From positions 124,001 to 188,000 of the forward strand of contig JAEXFI010000005.1 of the NCBI GenBank assembly GCA_023400235.1: 64,000 nt of DNA, given 5' to 3'. The notes under the pieces were generated by a model. That model was not told where the DNA came from. It saw only the letters and a program-made list of their open reading frames with translations, and ran no database searches. The DNA is from Bacillota bacterium. GTDB lineage: Bacteria > Bacillota > Clostridia > Acetivibrionales > DSM-1351. The translations under genes and the position numbers were made by a program. Shown here one piece after another: positions 9,040 to 17,969 of the stretch (positions are counted from its first letter, which is position 1; every line of letters begins with the position of its first letter).

Positions 9040-10548
9040 ATGACTATATCCGAGGAGTATCTCAAAAAAACAGAAGAATTCCGCACTAATGCCTGGGGAG
9101 ATATTGGTAACGGGTTATATAAAAATCCTGTGCTCAATGCGGATTATTCCGATCCGGACGTGATTCGGGTGGGTAGCGACTTTTACATGGTTTGTTCTGA
9201 TTTTCACTTTATGGGGATACCTGTGCTTCACTCAAAGGATTTGGTAAACTGGACAATCGTGGGACAGGTTTATAATGAATTAAAAATTCATAGCCGGTAT
9301 GACGAGATGGAGGGATATGCGAAAGGAAGCTGGGCGCCTGCAATAAAGTACCATGCTGGAAGGTTTTATGTATACTTTTGTACCCCGGATGAGGGACTGT
9401 ACATGAGCAGTGCAGAGCAGCCTGAAGGTCCGTGGACGCCTCTTTACGAGGTAAGGAGGGTAGAGGGCTGGGAAGACCCCTGTCCGTTTTGGGATGACGA
9501 CGGGAATGCATATCTTGGGCATAGTACGGTGGGAGCAGGTCCTATAGTTATTCACAAAATGAGTGCAGACGGAAAGCAGCTGCTTGACGAGGGCGTTATC
9601 GTTTATATAGGAAAAATCGCAGAGGGCACTAAGATATATAAAAAAAATGGATACTATTACCTTGTTATTCCTGAGGGCGGAGTTGAAAAAGGCTGGCAGG
9701 CAGTTTTAAGGTCCCGGAGCATCTATGGGCCGTACGAGAGAAGAGTGGTGCTGGAGACAGGAAAAACCAATGTTAATGGCCCTCATCAAGGCGGATTGGT
9801 GGAACTGGAATCGGGAGAAACCTGGTTCATGCATTTTCAAAGTGCGGGTGCGCTGGGGAGAGTGTGCCATCTTCAGCCTGTCAGTTGGGTAGAGGACTGG
9901 CCTGTAATGGGAATAAACGGAGAGCCTGTAGAGATATGCAAAAAGCCCCAAGTGGGAAAAGTCCATCCGGCAACACTGCCCCAGGCCTCTGATGAATTCG
10001 ATACTCCGAAGTTGGGGTATCAGTGGCAGTGGAACCACAATCCAGTTGCAGATAAATGGTCATTGGCTCAGAGGCCGGGATATTTGTCTTTGACGGCAAT
10101 GCAGGCTGAAAATATTATCAATGCCAAAAATACCATTACACAGAAGCTTATGGGAAACAACGGGACTATAACGGTCAAGCTGGACACCACATTAGCGGAG
10201 CCAGGGCAGAGAGCCGGCCTGTGTTTTATTGGAGGCAGAGAGGAAAACTGGATAGGTGCTGTATATGAGGGAGAGCTTTGCCACATACAGGCGGTGACGG
10301 CAGGCACCAGCTATCACGGTCCCTGTAATGAGCCGGGAGAGGTATGGTTCAAAACCGTAATAGATATGTCCGGCGAAACGCTATTCTATTTTAGCTTAAA
10401 TGGCTGTGATTACTACCAGTTGGGAGGAGCTTGCATTCTAAAAGAAGGCTTCTGGAAGGGAGCACGGCTTGGACTATTCAGCTATAACACAATGGATGCC
10501 GGGGGCAGGGCCGATTTTGACTATTTCAGATATGTAGTTTTCAGATAG
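9040..10548 (+). CDS. Glycoside hydrolase family 43 (beta-xylosidase / alpha-L-arabinofuranosidase)
   Basis: An intracellular enzyme of 502 residues (no signal peptide). The N-terminal five-bladed propeller has the three GH43 acids: base D38 in YSDPDVI, the pKa-tuning Asp in WEDPCPFW, and the acid Glu in AEGTKIYKKNGYYYL. From about residue 320 (DEFDTPKLGYQWQWNHNP) there is the C-terminal beta-sandwich typical of GH43 beta-xylosidases. The ATG at 9040 follows GGCGGGGAG; a longer frame from 8998 would run through the hairpin at 9001-9026 and is not favoured. It probably removes xylose or arabinose from imported oligosaccharides. The exact substrate cannot be read from sequence alone. Confidence 0.9.
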   Translation: MTISEEYLKKTEEFRTNAWGDIGNGLYKNPVLNADYSDPDVIRVGSDFYMVCSDFHFMGIPVLHSKDLVNWTIVGQVYNELKIHSRYDEMEGYAKGSWAPAIKYHAGRFYVYFCTPDEGLYMSSAEQPEGPWTPLYEVRRVEGWEDPCPFWDDDGNAYLGHSTVGAGPIVIHKMSADGKQLLDEGVIVYIGKIAEGTKIYKKNGYYYLVIPEGGVEKGWQAVLRSRSIYGPYERRVVLETGKTNVNGPHQGGLVELESGETWFMHFQSAGALGRVCHLQPVSWVEDWPVMGINGEPVEICKKPQVGKVHPATLPQASDEFDTPKLGYQWQWNHNPVADKWSLAQRPGYLSLTAMQAENIINAKNTITQKLMGNNGTITVKLDTTLAEPGQRAGLCFIGGREENWIGAVYEGELCHIQAVTAGTSYHGPCNEPGEVWFKTVIDMSGETLFYFSLNGCDYYQLGGACILKEGFWKGARLGLFSYNTMDAGGRADFDYFRYVVFR

Positions 10549-10574
10549 CTTTTAGCTTGGTTTACAAAATCAAA

Positions 10575-10637
10575 GTAAAGATATGAATTGAAAGTAAAAA
10601 TATGAATATTGTTTGAGCAACTTCAGGGCCATATAAT
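10575..10637 (+). promoter_or_regulatory. Regulated promoter with tandem activator repeats, upstream of the binding protein
   Basis: Direct repeats start at 10575 (GTAAAGATATGAATTGAAA) and 10594 (GTAAAAATATGAATATTG), a 19-bp period. The -35 TTGTTT (10609-10614), a 17-bp spacer and TATAAT (10632-10637) follow. This is the same architecture, base for base in spacing, as at 7046-7108, and both repeats are well conserved here. It gives the binding-protein gene its own inducible promoter. Confidence 0.8.
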
Positions 10638-10679
10638 TAAATTGAGGCCTCATTAAACAAATAATATCGGAGGGAACTT

Positions 10680-12383
10680 ATGAAAAAATTTTCTTTAACC
10701 CGACTAGCAGCTCTTTCATTAGCGGCAATGCTCACAGTTTCAATGGCTGCATGCGGCAGTGACAATAAGTCAAGTGAAGCTACAGCTTCTGGTTCTTCCA
10801 CTGCTTCATCCACAACCCCGGCTGACCAAAAACCAACCGACCTTCTAGCCAAGTATACGCCCGAAATTGATCTGACAGCATGGAGATTCCTGAATAACGG
10901 TATAGAATTCGAACCGGGAGAGAGCATTGAAAATAATGTTTATATGACGTCCTACAAGGAAGACTTCGGTATAAACCTCAAGTACGTATGGACTGTACCA
11001 GAGGAGCAGTTTGACCAGAAATTGAATATTTCTGTCGCCTCCGGAGACCTGCCGGATATCATGTGGCTCAGAAACAAGCAGCTTATTGAGCTTGCAGAAA
11101 ATGACATGCTATATGATCTGACAGACTTATATAAGAACAATACTTCCGACTTCACCAAGAGCATATTGGAACAGGACAAGGCAAGCTTTGATTCTGCCAA
11201 GATAGGCGGAAAGCTAATGGCGATTCCACATACGGCATCCTCAGTTGACAATCTCCAGATACTCTACATCAGAGCAGATTGGCTGAAGAATCTGGGACTT
11301 GAAATGCCAAAGACCTTACAGGATTTGTATAAGGTGTCCGAAGCTTTTGTAAAGAATGACCCGGATAAGAACGGTAAAGCTGATACTACGGGACTTGCAT
11401 TGGTCAAAAACTTCCTTGATGTTAACAACAAGCACGCTTCGGCAGCAGGTTTATTCGCAGGCTATCATGCTTACCCCAGAAGATGGGTGAAGGATGCAGC
11501 CGGAAGCGCTGTCTACGGTTCAATACAGCCACAGGTTAAAGATGCATTATTGCAGTTGCAGAACCTGTACAAGAGCGGGCAAATCGATAAGGAATTCGGC
11601 GTTAAAGATAAAGCAAAGGTTATGGAAACAGTCTCCTCCGGCAAAGTGGGAATCACTTACGGCGGCTTGTCATCACCCGGTGCCTTCCTGAAAGACTGTG
11701 CAATCAACGACCCTAATGCTGACTGGCAGGCTATAGAGCTGCCTTCAATAGATGGTACTCCTGCAGCTCCTGTTACATCAATGCCTGTTACAAAATACTA
11801 TGCAGTCAACAAGAACTGCAAAAACCCTGAAGCTCTTATGAAGCTTGTTGAAAATGGTTCAAGCGGTTATAACCGTGACGCTTCAGACGAGGCCAAGGCT
11901 AAAAACGAAAAATTCGGCGTTACTAAGAGCGGTATAGCTACATGGCAGTATTCACTGGTAGTTTATGAACCTGCGCTTAAGAACCTCAATGCTCACAACA
12001 ATGTAATTAAAGCTATGGAAACAAATGATACTTCAATACTCAATGCTGAAGAATACGGTTACTATGATAAAATTCAGAAATCCAAGGCTGGAGACAGAAA
12101 TTTCTGGGGTGATGAAAGAATCTTCGGTACACCATCCAGCGCCGACATAATCGGCAAGTATGTTGACAGCCAGAACCTGCTGACAAACCTCTTCTATGGT
12201 TCATCAACACCAACCATGGTTGAAAAGCAGGCTACTCTCGAGGCAATGGAAGATGAAGTATTCACAAAGATAATCATGGGAGAATCCATCAACTCCTTCG
12301 ACAAGTTTGTTTCAGACTGGAAGAAGCTTGGCGGAGACCAAATCACAAAAGAAGTTAATGAGTGGTATGCGCAGTCTAAATAA
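10680..12383 (+). CDS. Sugar ABC transporter substrate-binding lipoprotein
   Basis: An extracellular lipoprotein of 567 residues. The N-terminus is a lipoprotein signal (basic MKKFSLTR, hydrophobic core, lipobox SMAAC with the acylated Cys near residue 25) followed by a Ser/Thr-rich linker. The body matches the family-1 solute-binding proteins that pair with LplB/YtcP permeases. CGGAGGG precedes the ATG. It has its own regulated promoter and is followed at once by a terminator, an arrangement that gives more binding protein than permease. The likely ligand is a xylo-oligosaccharide, inferred from the neighbouring GH43, GH10-like and GH4 genes. Confidence 0.92.
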   Translation: MKKFSLTRLAALSLAAMLTVSMAACGSDNKSSEATASGSSTASSTTPADQKPTDLLAKYTPEIDLTAWRFLNNGIEFEPGESIENNVYMTSYKEDFGINLKYVWTVPEEQFDQKLNISVASGDLPDIMWLRNKQLIELAENDMLYDLTDLYKNNTSDFTKSILEQDKASFDSAKIGGKLMAIPHTASSVDNLQILYIRADWLKNLGLEMPKTLQDLYKVSEAFVKNDPDKNGKADTTGLALVKNFLDVNNKHASAAGLFAGYHAYPRRWVKDAAGSAVYGSIQPQVKDALLQLQNLYKSGQIDKEFGVKDKAKVMETVSSGKVGITYGGLSSPGAFLKDCAINDPNADWQAIELPSIDGTPAAPVTSMPVTKYYAVNKNCKNPEALMKLVENGSSGYNRDASDEAKAKNEKFGVTKSGIATWQYSLVVYEPALKNLNAHNNVIKAMETNDTSILNAEEYGYYDKIQKSKAGDRNFWGDERIFGTPSSADIIGKYVDSQNLLTNLFYGSSTPTMVEKQATLEAMEDEVFTKIIMGESINSFDKFVSDWKKLGGDQITKEVNEWYAQSK

Positions 12384-12415
12384 TTAAAAGTACTTATATT
12401 GATAAATGTAGTTGA

Positions 12416-12448
12416 GGGTGCGGCTGATTCAGCCGCATCCGTTTTATT
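12416..12448 (+). terminator. Terminator after the binding-protein gene
   Basis: A 12-bp stem with one G-T pair (GGGTGCGGCTGA at 12416-12427 and TCAGCCGCATCC at 12429-12440) is followed by GTTTTATT. Read-through would supply the downstream hydrolase genes at a lower level. Confidence 0.8.
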
Positions 12449-12451
12449 AAA

Positions 12452-12495
12452 AAAGTCAATTATATCAGCTGAAAGACGGTACAGTAATTGACTTT
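12452..12495 (+). repeat. 11-bp inverted repeat before the six-hairpin-like gene
   Basis: AAAGTCAATTA (12452-12462) and TAATTGACTTT (12485-12495) are perfect inverted copies, 22 bp apart. The right arm ends just before the AAAGGGGGA ribosome site of the next gene. It could be an operator or an mRNA hairpin; neither is proven. Confidence 0.5.
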
Positions 12496-12511
12496 GGTAA
12501 AGGGGGACGTT

Positions 12512-14596
12512 ATGAAAAAAGACCATTCGAAAGAAGCTATAAGCTCAGTTGACCGATATTCATTGGTTGCTCGCAACAACCCGGTACTGAAGGCACCGGA
12601 TAAGAGAGCCCCGTTTACCGTAGGAAATGGTGAATTTGCTTTTACAGCAGATATAACAGGTCTTCAGACCTTCCACAGGGAATATGAATACTTTCCCCTG
12701 TGTACTATGGCTCAATGGGGGTGGCATTCATTCCCCGTAAACAGGAACTACTCTGAATTGACGCTTAAGCAATATGAAACTCATGGAAGAATGGTGGGGT
12801 ATGCGGCAGATGACAAGGGCCAGGAACAGTTGTTTAAAAATCTTAGAGAAAATCCTCACCGTTTGAATTTATGCAATATAAGGTTGAATCTTGTGGAAGA
12901 TAACAGGGCTGCAGTCCTGTCCGACATAAAAAATGTAAAACAAAAACTGGATTTGTGGCAGGGGCTGCTGGCATCGGAATTTACCGTATTTGGTGAAACA
13001 GTTCAGGTGGAGACCTGTGCAGACCCCAAGCAGGATTTGGTAAGTGCCCGAATAAAGTCCAGGCTTATAGCCTCTGGAAAGCTTGAAATCAGTTTTGAGT
13101 TTCCATACGGAAGCCCTGAAAAAGATGCATCTGATTGGAGTAGTGAAAAGGCTCACAGGAGTGAAATTGTTCTGGATTATTCCCAGAGAATAATAATCAA
13201 ACGAGTGCTGGATTCAGATATATACTATGTAGATATGGTATTCAGTCCGAATGCCTTAATTAAGCAGACCGGCTGCCACCAATTTACGCTGTCTGCCAAT
13301 GAGGACAGTGACGAGCTTTATTTCTCGGCAGGCTTTTCGCCACAAATTCCAGTAAATATCCCCAATGACTTCTATACCACAAAAATCCGCTCTTCCGCCC
13401 AATGGGAGTATTTCTGGAGAAACGGAGCCGCCATACAGCTTATAAATTCCACAGACAGCAGGGCGGCAGAGCTGGAGCGCAGAATAGTTCTTTCCCAATA
13501 TCTCACGGCAATCCAGTGCAGCGGAACTCTCCCTCCGGCGGAAACAGGCCTTACCTGTAACAGCTGGTATGGTAAATTCCACCTGGAAATGCATTACTGG
13601 CATGCAGCCCAGTTTGCGCTATGGGGAAGAACGGAACTTCTGGAGAGGAGCTTGAAGTGGTATCTGGATATTTTGCCTCAGGCGGTAAGGGACGCTGAAA
13701 AGCAGGGCTATGCTGGTGCCAGATGGACAAAGATGAGTGATCCCAGTGGCCTTAATGCACCATCTGCCATTGGTGTTTTGCTGGTTTGGCAGCAGCCTCA
13801 CCCCATAATGCTCTCGGAACTTTGCTATAGAGCACATCCTAATACTGAAACATTAAAAAGGTATTCCCGCCTGGTAATGGAAAGTGCCGATTTTATGGTG
13901 TCCTTTCTGAACTATGACAAGGAAAATGACAGGTATGTAATGGGTCCTCCACTTATACCGGCTCAGGAGACTCATGCGCCTGAAGATACCATGAATCCCT
14001 CCTATGAGCTGGAGTATTTCCGTTGGGGCTTGAAAACTGCCGTAAAGTGGCAGCAGCGGCTGGGTGAAATGCCAAAGCCTCTTTACCTTGAAGCAGCGGA
14101 GAAGCTATCAGGGCTCCCTGTTAAGGAGGGTGTCTATTTGTCCCATGAGAACTGCCCGGAGACCTTTTCCAAAGCTCCATATAATCATGACCACCCATCA
14201 ATGCTTGCAGCTTTAGGTGTACTTCCCGGGGAGTCTGTGGACAGGGAAATAATGAGGAATACCGTAGAGAAGGTGCTCCAATGCTGGAATTTTGATTCAA
14301 TGTGGGGCTGGGATTTTGCCATGATGTCCATGTGCTGCGCCAGACTGGGACTCACTTCGCTTGCCGTGGATTTGCTGCTGGCAGATAAGCCTAAAAATAC
14401 TTATGCCTTAAATGGGCATAATTCACAGGCCAACAGAGAGGATCTGCCGCTCTATCTCCCTGGAAACGGAAGCTTGCTGCTGGCTGTTGCCATAATGGCG
14501 GCCGGGTGGGAGCAGGACGGAGGGAAAAGCCATCCCGGGTTTCCTGATGATGGTAGCTGGTGCATAGAGGCAGAGGGGTTTTCGAAATATATATAA
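12512..14596 (+). CDS. Predicted (alpha/alpha)6-barrel glycosidase-like protein
   Basis: A cytoplasmic protein of 694 residues without a signal peptide. I do not recognise a characterised family with certainty. The first part has FTVGNGEFAFTADITGLQT, reminiscent of N-terminal beta-sandwich domains of GH65/GH95-like enzymes. The second half has features of six-hairpin glycosidases: a WHAAQFALWGR helix, GARWTKM, WQQPHPIML, and a late NGHNSQANREDLPLYLPGNG segment. The ATG at 12512 follows AAAGGGGG; an upstream in-frame start at 12488 lies inside the inverted repeat. Its place between the binding protein and the GH10-like gene suggests action on a xylan side chain or oligosaccharide. The catalytic residues cannot be assigned from this sequence alone. 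Confidence 0.6.
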   Translation: MKKDHSKEAISSVDRYSLVARNNPVLKAPDKRAPFTVGNGEFAFTADITGLQTFHREYEYFPLCTMAQWGWHSFPVNRNYSELTLKQYETHGRMVGYAADDKGQEQLFKNLRENPHRLNLCNIRLNLVEDNRAAVLSDIKNVKQKLDLWQGLLASEFTVFGETVQVETCADPKQDLVSARIKSRLIASGKLEISFEFPYGSPEKDASDWSSEKAHRSEIVLDYSQRIIIKRVLDSDIYYVDMVFSPNALIKQTGCHQFTLSANEDSDELYFSAGFSPQIPVNIPNDFYTTKIRSSAQWEYFWRNGAAIQLINSTDSRAAELERRIVLSQYLTAIQCSGTLPPAETGLTCNSWYGKFHLEMHYWHAAQFALWGRTELLERSLKWYLDILPQAVRDAEKQGYAGARWTKMSDPSGLNAPSAIGVLLVWQQPHPIMLSELCYRAHPNTETLKRYSRLVMESADFMVSFLNYDKENDRYVMGPPLIPAQETHAPEDTMNPSYELEYFRWGLKTAVKWQQRLGEMPKPLYLEAAEKLSGLPVKEGVYLSHENCPETFSKAPYNHDHPSMLAALGVLPGESVDREIMRNTVEKVLQCWNFDSMWGWDFAMMSMCCARLGLTSLAVDLLLADKPKNTYALNGHNSQANREDLPLYLPGNGSLLLAVAIMAAGWEQDGGKSHPGFPDDGSWCIEAEGFSKYI

Positions 14597-14663
14597 GCTC
14601 TTTTAGCCGGTTTTTATTACACTATAATACTATAATTTATAAAAGGATAGGTGATATAAATAT

Positions 14664-16190
14664 ATGGGCAAGCTTGTAAAAGTAAAAATGACAGATTCAG
14701 ACGGAGGTTCAATGCCTGAATACATATTGAATACTCTTTATGCAAGCGATATGTATTTTGAGCCTGATATACGTAAAAGCAATATAATGTCTGACGGCAC
14801 CGTGGAGCTGAAGGTGGAGGCCTCTCCGTTCATGCTGCACGGGCGTGTGAACCTTCCACTGTACGGAAACATATGGGTGATGGCACATAACCGCGGTGAG
14901 GGGTATTCTCCTTCTGGCCTTGCAAAAGGTCAAGCGTTTGATTTTATAGCAGAAGCTGTAGAAACCTATATTTGGGAAGCAGAAAATTTTGCAGAAGGAA
15001 TTATTCCAAGCCCGTATGCAAAAGGGCATTATGATGCCGCCAGGGAGTACTATTCTCTTTGCAGTAAGAAGGTGGATGCAAATTACTGCCGCCTCAAAGC
15101 ACTTTCCAATGCTGTGCTGGCGGCGGAGGCACTGTGCTGTGAAAAGGCTCAGGCAAAGCTTGCAGTACAGCCAAGGCCCGAGTTGCTGCTGGGATGTAAC
15201 CTGTTCAAGCATTCAGGTGAAGACAGGCATGCGGAGTATTTCAAAAACCTGTTCAATTTTGCCACTATACCGTTTTATTCCTACCAGCTTGCCCCGGAAG
15301 AGGGACGGCTGGATTTCTCCAGAAGGGATGAACTGGTGGATTGGTGTGAGGTAAACGGAATAACTCCAAAGGGCCATCCCCTGTGGTTCGGTCATAAGGA
15401 AACAAATCCAGCCTGGATGTTTTCTAAAAGCTATGAGGAACTTTCTTCCTTCGCACGGGATACGGTTAAAAAAACAGTAGGACGATACAAGGGCCGTATA
15501 AAGGTATGGGATTCGATGAATGAACCTCATGATTGGGCAAATTGTTTCAACCTTACACAACCTCAGTTGATGGAGCTTACCAGGATATGCTGTGATACAG
15601 TACGGGAAACTGATCCGGACGCAACTTCCATCATAAATGTGTGCCTTCCCTTCGCAGAGTATGTAGCTGGAAAATTTGTGTGCTACGGCCCGGTTTTTGA
15701 ACAGACGGTATCTCCTATGAAGTTCTTCAGGAGTGCAATAGAAAAAGGGATAGATTTTGATGCGGTAGGCATACAGCTTTATTTTCCTGCCAGGGATATG
15801 GCGGCGGTTTATCGCTTGCTCGAGGTATATGCAAGCTTCGGCAAGCCCATACACATTACTGAAATGGGGGTGCCGGGAGGAAATACAAGAGGTCAGACGG
15901 ATGATGCAAGCACAGCTGACCCTCAGTCTCAGATAGGCTTGACAAAGGGGGGCTGGCATTCCGCCTGGAGCGAGCATGTTCAGGCTGACTGGCTGGAGCA
16001 GTTTTATACTATTGCAGCTTCGAGATCAGAAATCAAGGCCTTGAGCTGGTGGGATTTCATGGACCCGGGCTTTATGAAAACAAGTCCTTTCCTGTTTGAA
16101 GACAAGGTGCCGCGAGAGATGTATTTCAGGCTCAGCGCTCTGCAGCACAGGCTCAGGGGATTACCGGATAATCTGGTAATCCGGGATTAA
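14664..16190 (+). CDS. GH10-like intracellular endo-xylanase / xylo-oligosaccharide hydrolase
   Basis: A protein of 508 residues without a signal peptide. Residues from about 170 form a GH10-type barrel. The acid/base Glu is E287 in WDSMNEPHDW and the nucleophile is E400 in IHITEMGVPGG, with WFGH and a late WWDF motif also in place. The first 165 residues are an unusual N-terminal extension, beta-rich (VELKVEASPFMLHGRVNLPLYG) and then helical, unlike secreted xylanases. Secreted GH10 enzymes cut polymeric xylan; a cytoplasmic one would cut imported oligosaccharides. The GH43 and GH4 genes in the same locus fit this. GH10 assignment is strong at the active site and weaker overall. Confidence 0.8.
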   Translation: MGKLVKVKMTDSDGGSMPEYILNTLYASDMYFEPDIRKSNIMSDGTVELKVEASPFMLHGRVNLPLYGNIWVMAHNRGEGYSPSGLAKGQAFDFIAEAVETYIWEAENFAEGIIPSPYAKGHYDAAREYYSLCSKKVDANYCRLKALSNAVLAAEALCCEKAQAKLAVQPRPELLLGCNLFKHSGEDRHAEYFKNLFNFATIPFYSYQLAPEEGRLDFSRRDELVDWCEVNGITPKGHPLWFGHKETNPAWMFSKSYEELSSFARDTVKKTVGRYKGRIKVWDSMNEPHDWANCFNLTQPQLMELTRICCDTVRETDPDATSIINVCLPFAEYVAGKFVCYGPVFEQTVSPMKFFRSAIEKGIDFDAVGIQLYFPARDMAAVYRLLEVYASFGKPIHITEMGVPGGNTRGQTDDASTADPQSQIGLTKGGWHSAWSEHVQADWLEQFYTIAASRSEIKALSWWDFMDPGFMKTSPFLFEDKVPREMYFRLSALQHRLRGLPDNLVIRD

Positions 16191-16256
16191 AGGAATTAAG
16201 TATGAATTTTACGTACAGAAAATATATTCAGATACAACAAGGAAGGGGTAACGAAC

Positions 16257-17645
16257 ATGATATATGATAAGAATAATTTAAGCATTGCATATATTGGCGG
16301 TGGTTCCAGAGGCTGGGCGTGGAATCTTATGAAGGACCTGGCTGTAGATGAGGAAATATCAGGTACGGTCAGATTATACGACATTGATCATGAGGCCGCC
16401 AAGGCAAATGAGAAAATCGGAAATAGGCTTTCGTCAAGGGGAGATGTACCTGGAAAGTGGAAATACGAAGCTGTTGACAGTCTTAAGGAAGCGCTGACCG
16501 GCACGGATTTTATAATCATTTCCATACTCCCGGGTTCGTTTGAGGAAATGGCCTCTGATGTTCATCTGCCTGAGAAATATGGAATATACCAGTCAGTAGG
16601 GGATACTGTAGGACCTGGAGGGCTTGTAAGGGCCTTAAGGACAATTCCCATGTTTGTAGAAATTGGAGAGGCTATAAAAGCATATTCTCCCAAGGCATGG
16701 GTTATAAATTATACAAATCCCATGACGCTCTGTACAAAAACTCTTTACAAGGTGTTTCCTGAGATAAAGGCTTTTGGGTGCTGTCATGAAGTTTTTTCCA
16801 CTCAGAAGCTTATGGCAGAAATGCTGAAGGACATAAAAGGAATAGCTGGAATTGACCGTGAGGATATAAAGGTAAATGTCATAGGCATAAACCATTTTAC
16901 CTGGCTAAATAGTGTTTCCTATAAAGGCGAGGACCTTTTGCCGACTTACAGGCAATTTGCAGAAAAATATGCCGAAGAGGGCTATCAGATTGAAACAGAA
17001 GCTGACCAGGTTAGAAACAGCTACTTCAACAGCTATAACAAGGTGAAGTTTGATCTGTTCAGAAGATATGGGCTTGCAGCTGCCGCGGGAGACCGGCACC
17101 TTGCTGAATTCTGCCCACCCTGGTATCTCAAGAATCCGGAGGTGGCTAAAGAATGGGGCTTCGGCTTGACACCCGTAAGCTGGCGAGTAAAGGACCTCAA
17201 AGATAAAATGGAAAAAAGCAGAAGACTTTTAAACGGCGAGGAGAAAATGGAGCTTAAGCATTCCGGAGAAGAAGGAATTCGGCAGATAAAGGCTCTGGTC
17301 GGACTTGGAGAACTGGTGACCAATGTAAATCTACCCAATATAGGCCAGATACACGGTTTGCCACTGGGCGCTGTTGTAGAAACCAATGCAGTATTTTCCC
17401 ATAACAGCATAAGGCCTGTCAGTGCAGGTCAACTGCCGGATGAAATCTACAGTCTGGTTATAAGACATGTGGTAAATCAGGAAACTATAATCAAGGCAGC
17501 CTTTTCAAAAGACAAGGATATGGCTTTTAAAGCCTTTGTAAATGACCCCTTGGTAAATATCAGCATTAAGGATGCAAGAGACCTGTTTGAAAGGATGCTT
17601 GCCAATACTTCAAAATACCTGTCCGGCTGGGAGCTGAAAAAGTAA
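16257..17645 (+). CDS. Glycoside hydrolase family 4 enzyme, probable alpha-glucuronidase
   Basis: A 462-residue NAD- and Mn-dependent glycosidase that works by oxidation-elimination. The N-terminal Rossmann fold carries IGGGSRGW. The metal site has the Cys-His pair in FGCCHEVF (C176-H177-E178-V179). A Cys-His-Glu-Val motif is, as I recall, typical of GH4 alpha-glucuronidases rather than alpha-glucosidases or phospho-glycosidases. INYTNPM is the conserved Asn-Pro region, and INHFTW carries a conserved His. GGAAGGGG precedes the ATG. In this locus it would remove (methyl)glucuronic acid from xylo-oligosaccharides; alpha-galactosidase activity is the main alternative. Confidence 0.85.
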   Translation: MIYDKNNLSIAYIGGGSRGWAWNLMKDLAVDEEISGTVRLYDIDHEAAKANEKIGNRLSSRGDVPGKWKYEAVDSLKEALTGTDFIIISILPGSFEEMASDVHLPEKYGIYQSVGDTVGPGGLVRALRTIPMFVEIGEAIKAYSPKAWVINYTNPMTLCTKTLYKVFPEIKAFGCCHEVFSTQKLMAEMLKDIKGIAGIDREDIKVNVIGINHFTWLNSVSYKGEDLLPTYRQFAEKYAEEGYQIETEADQVRNSYFNSYNKVKFDLFRRYGLAAAAGDRHLAEFCPPWYLKNPEVAKEWGFGLTPVSWRVKDLKDKMEKSRRLLNGEEKMELKHSGEEGIRQIKALVGLGELVTNVNLPNIGQIHGLPLGAVVETNAVFSHNSIRPVSAGQLPDEIYSLVIRHVVNQETIIKAAFSKDKDMAFKAFVNDPLVNISIKDARDLFERMLANTSKYLSGWELKK

Positions 17646-17727
17646 GGCCGGGAAATAGACTAATAAGCTGAATTACCCGTATAAGGGGAATTATGTCTTG
17701 GCAAAAGGATTAAAGGCGGTATATCAC

Positions 17728-17776
17728 GGCATAGTTGATTGGACGAAAGACCTCCTAAATCAGCTATGCCTTTTTT
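17728..17776 (+). terminator. Terminator closing the sugar locus
   Basis: GGCATAGTTGATT (17728-17740) pairs with AATCAGCTATGCC (17758-17770) with one G-T pair, and TTTTTT follows directly. The 17-nt loop is unremarkable. It ends the transcript that includes the GH4 gene. Confidence 0.88.
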
Positions 17777-17815
17777 CTGATCTTGAATAAAGAGCATGGA
17801 ATTTTGAGTTAGTAC

Positions 17816-17846
17816 TTGATATTTCTTAAAATATGTGTTTTATAAT
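17816..17846 (+). promoter_or_regulatory. Probable promoter of the thioesterase gene
   Basis: TTGATA (17816-17821) is followed by TTTATA after 17 bp, or by TATAAT (17841-17846) after 19 bp. The region after the terminator otherwise holds only short A+T-rich repeats (AATTAAAG several times at 17855-17887). Confidence 0.45.
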
Positions 17847-17969
17847 ATAAGCAGAATTAAAGAGGAATTAAAGCAGAATTAAAGCAGAATAGATGTAAAG
17901 GCAGCCCGTATTTGTGTGCTTGTAGTTAATGCATGGGCTGTAATGATGTTGGAAACGGAGATAAAGACT

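Noticed and set aside
15213..15977. 254-residue open frame on the minus strand
   Set aside because: It lies wholly inside the GH10-like gene, has no ribosome site of note and no recognisable domain; it is a shadow of the plus-strand gene.
17855..17890. Repeated AATTAAAG/GCAGAATTAAAG units that look like a short direct-repeat array
   Set aside because: Only three or four degenerate A/T-rich copies without unique spacers; not a CRISPR and not long enough to call a functional repeat.
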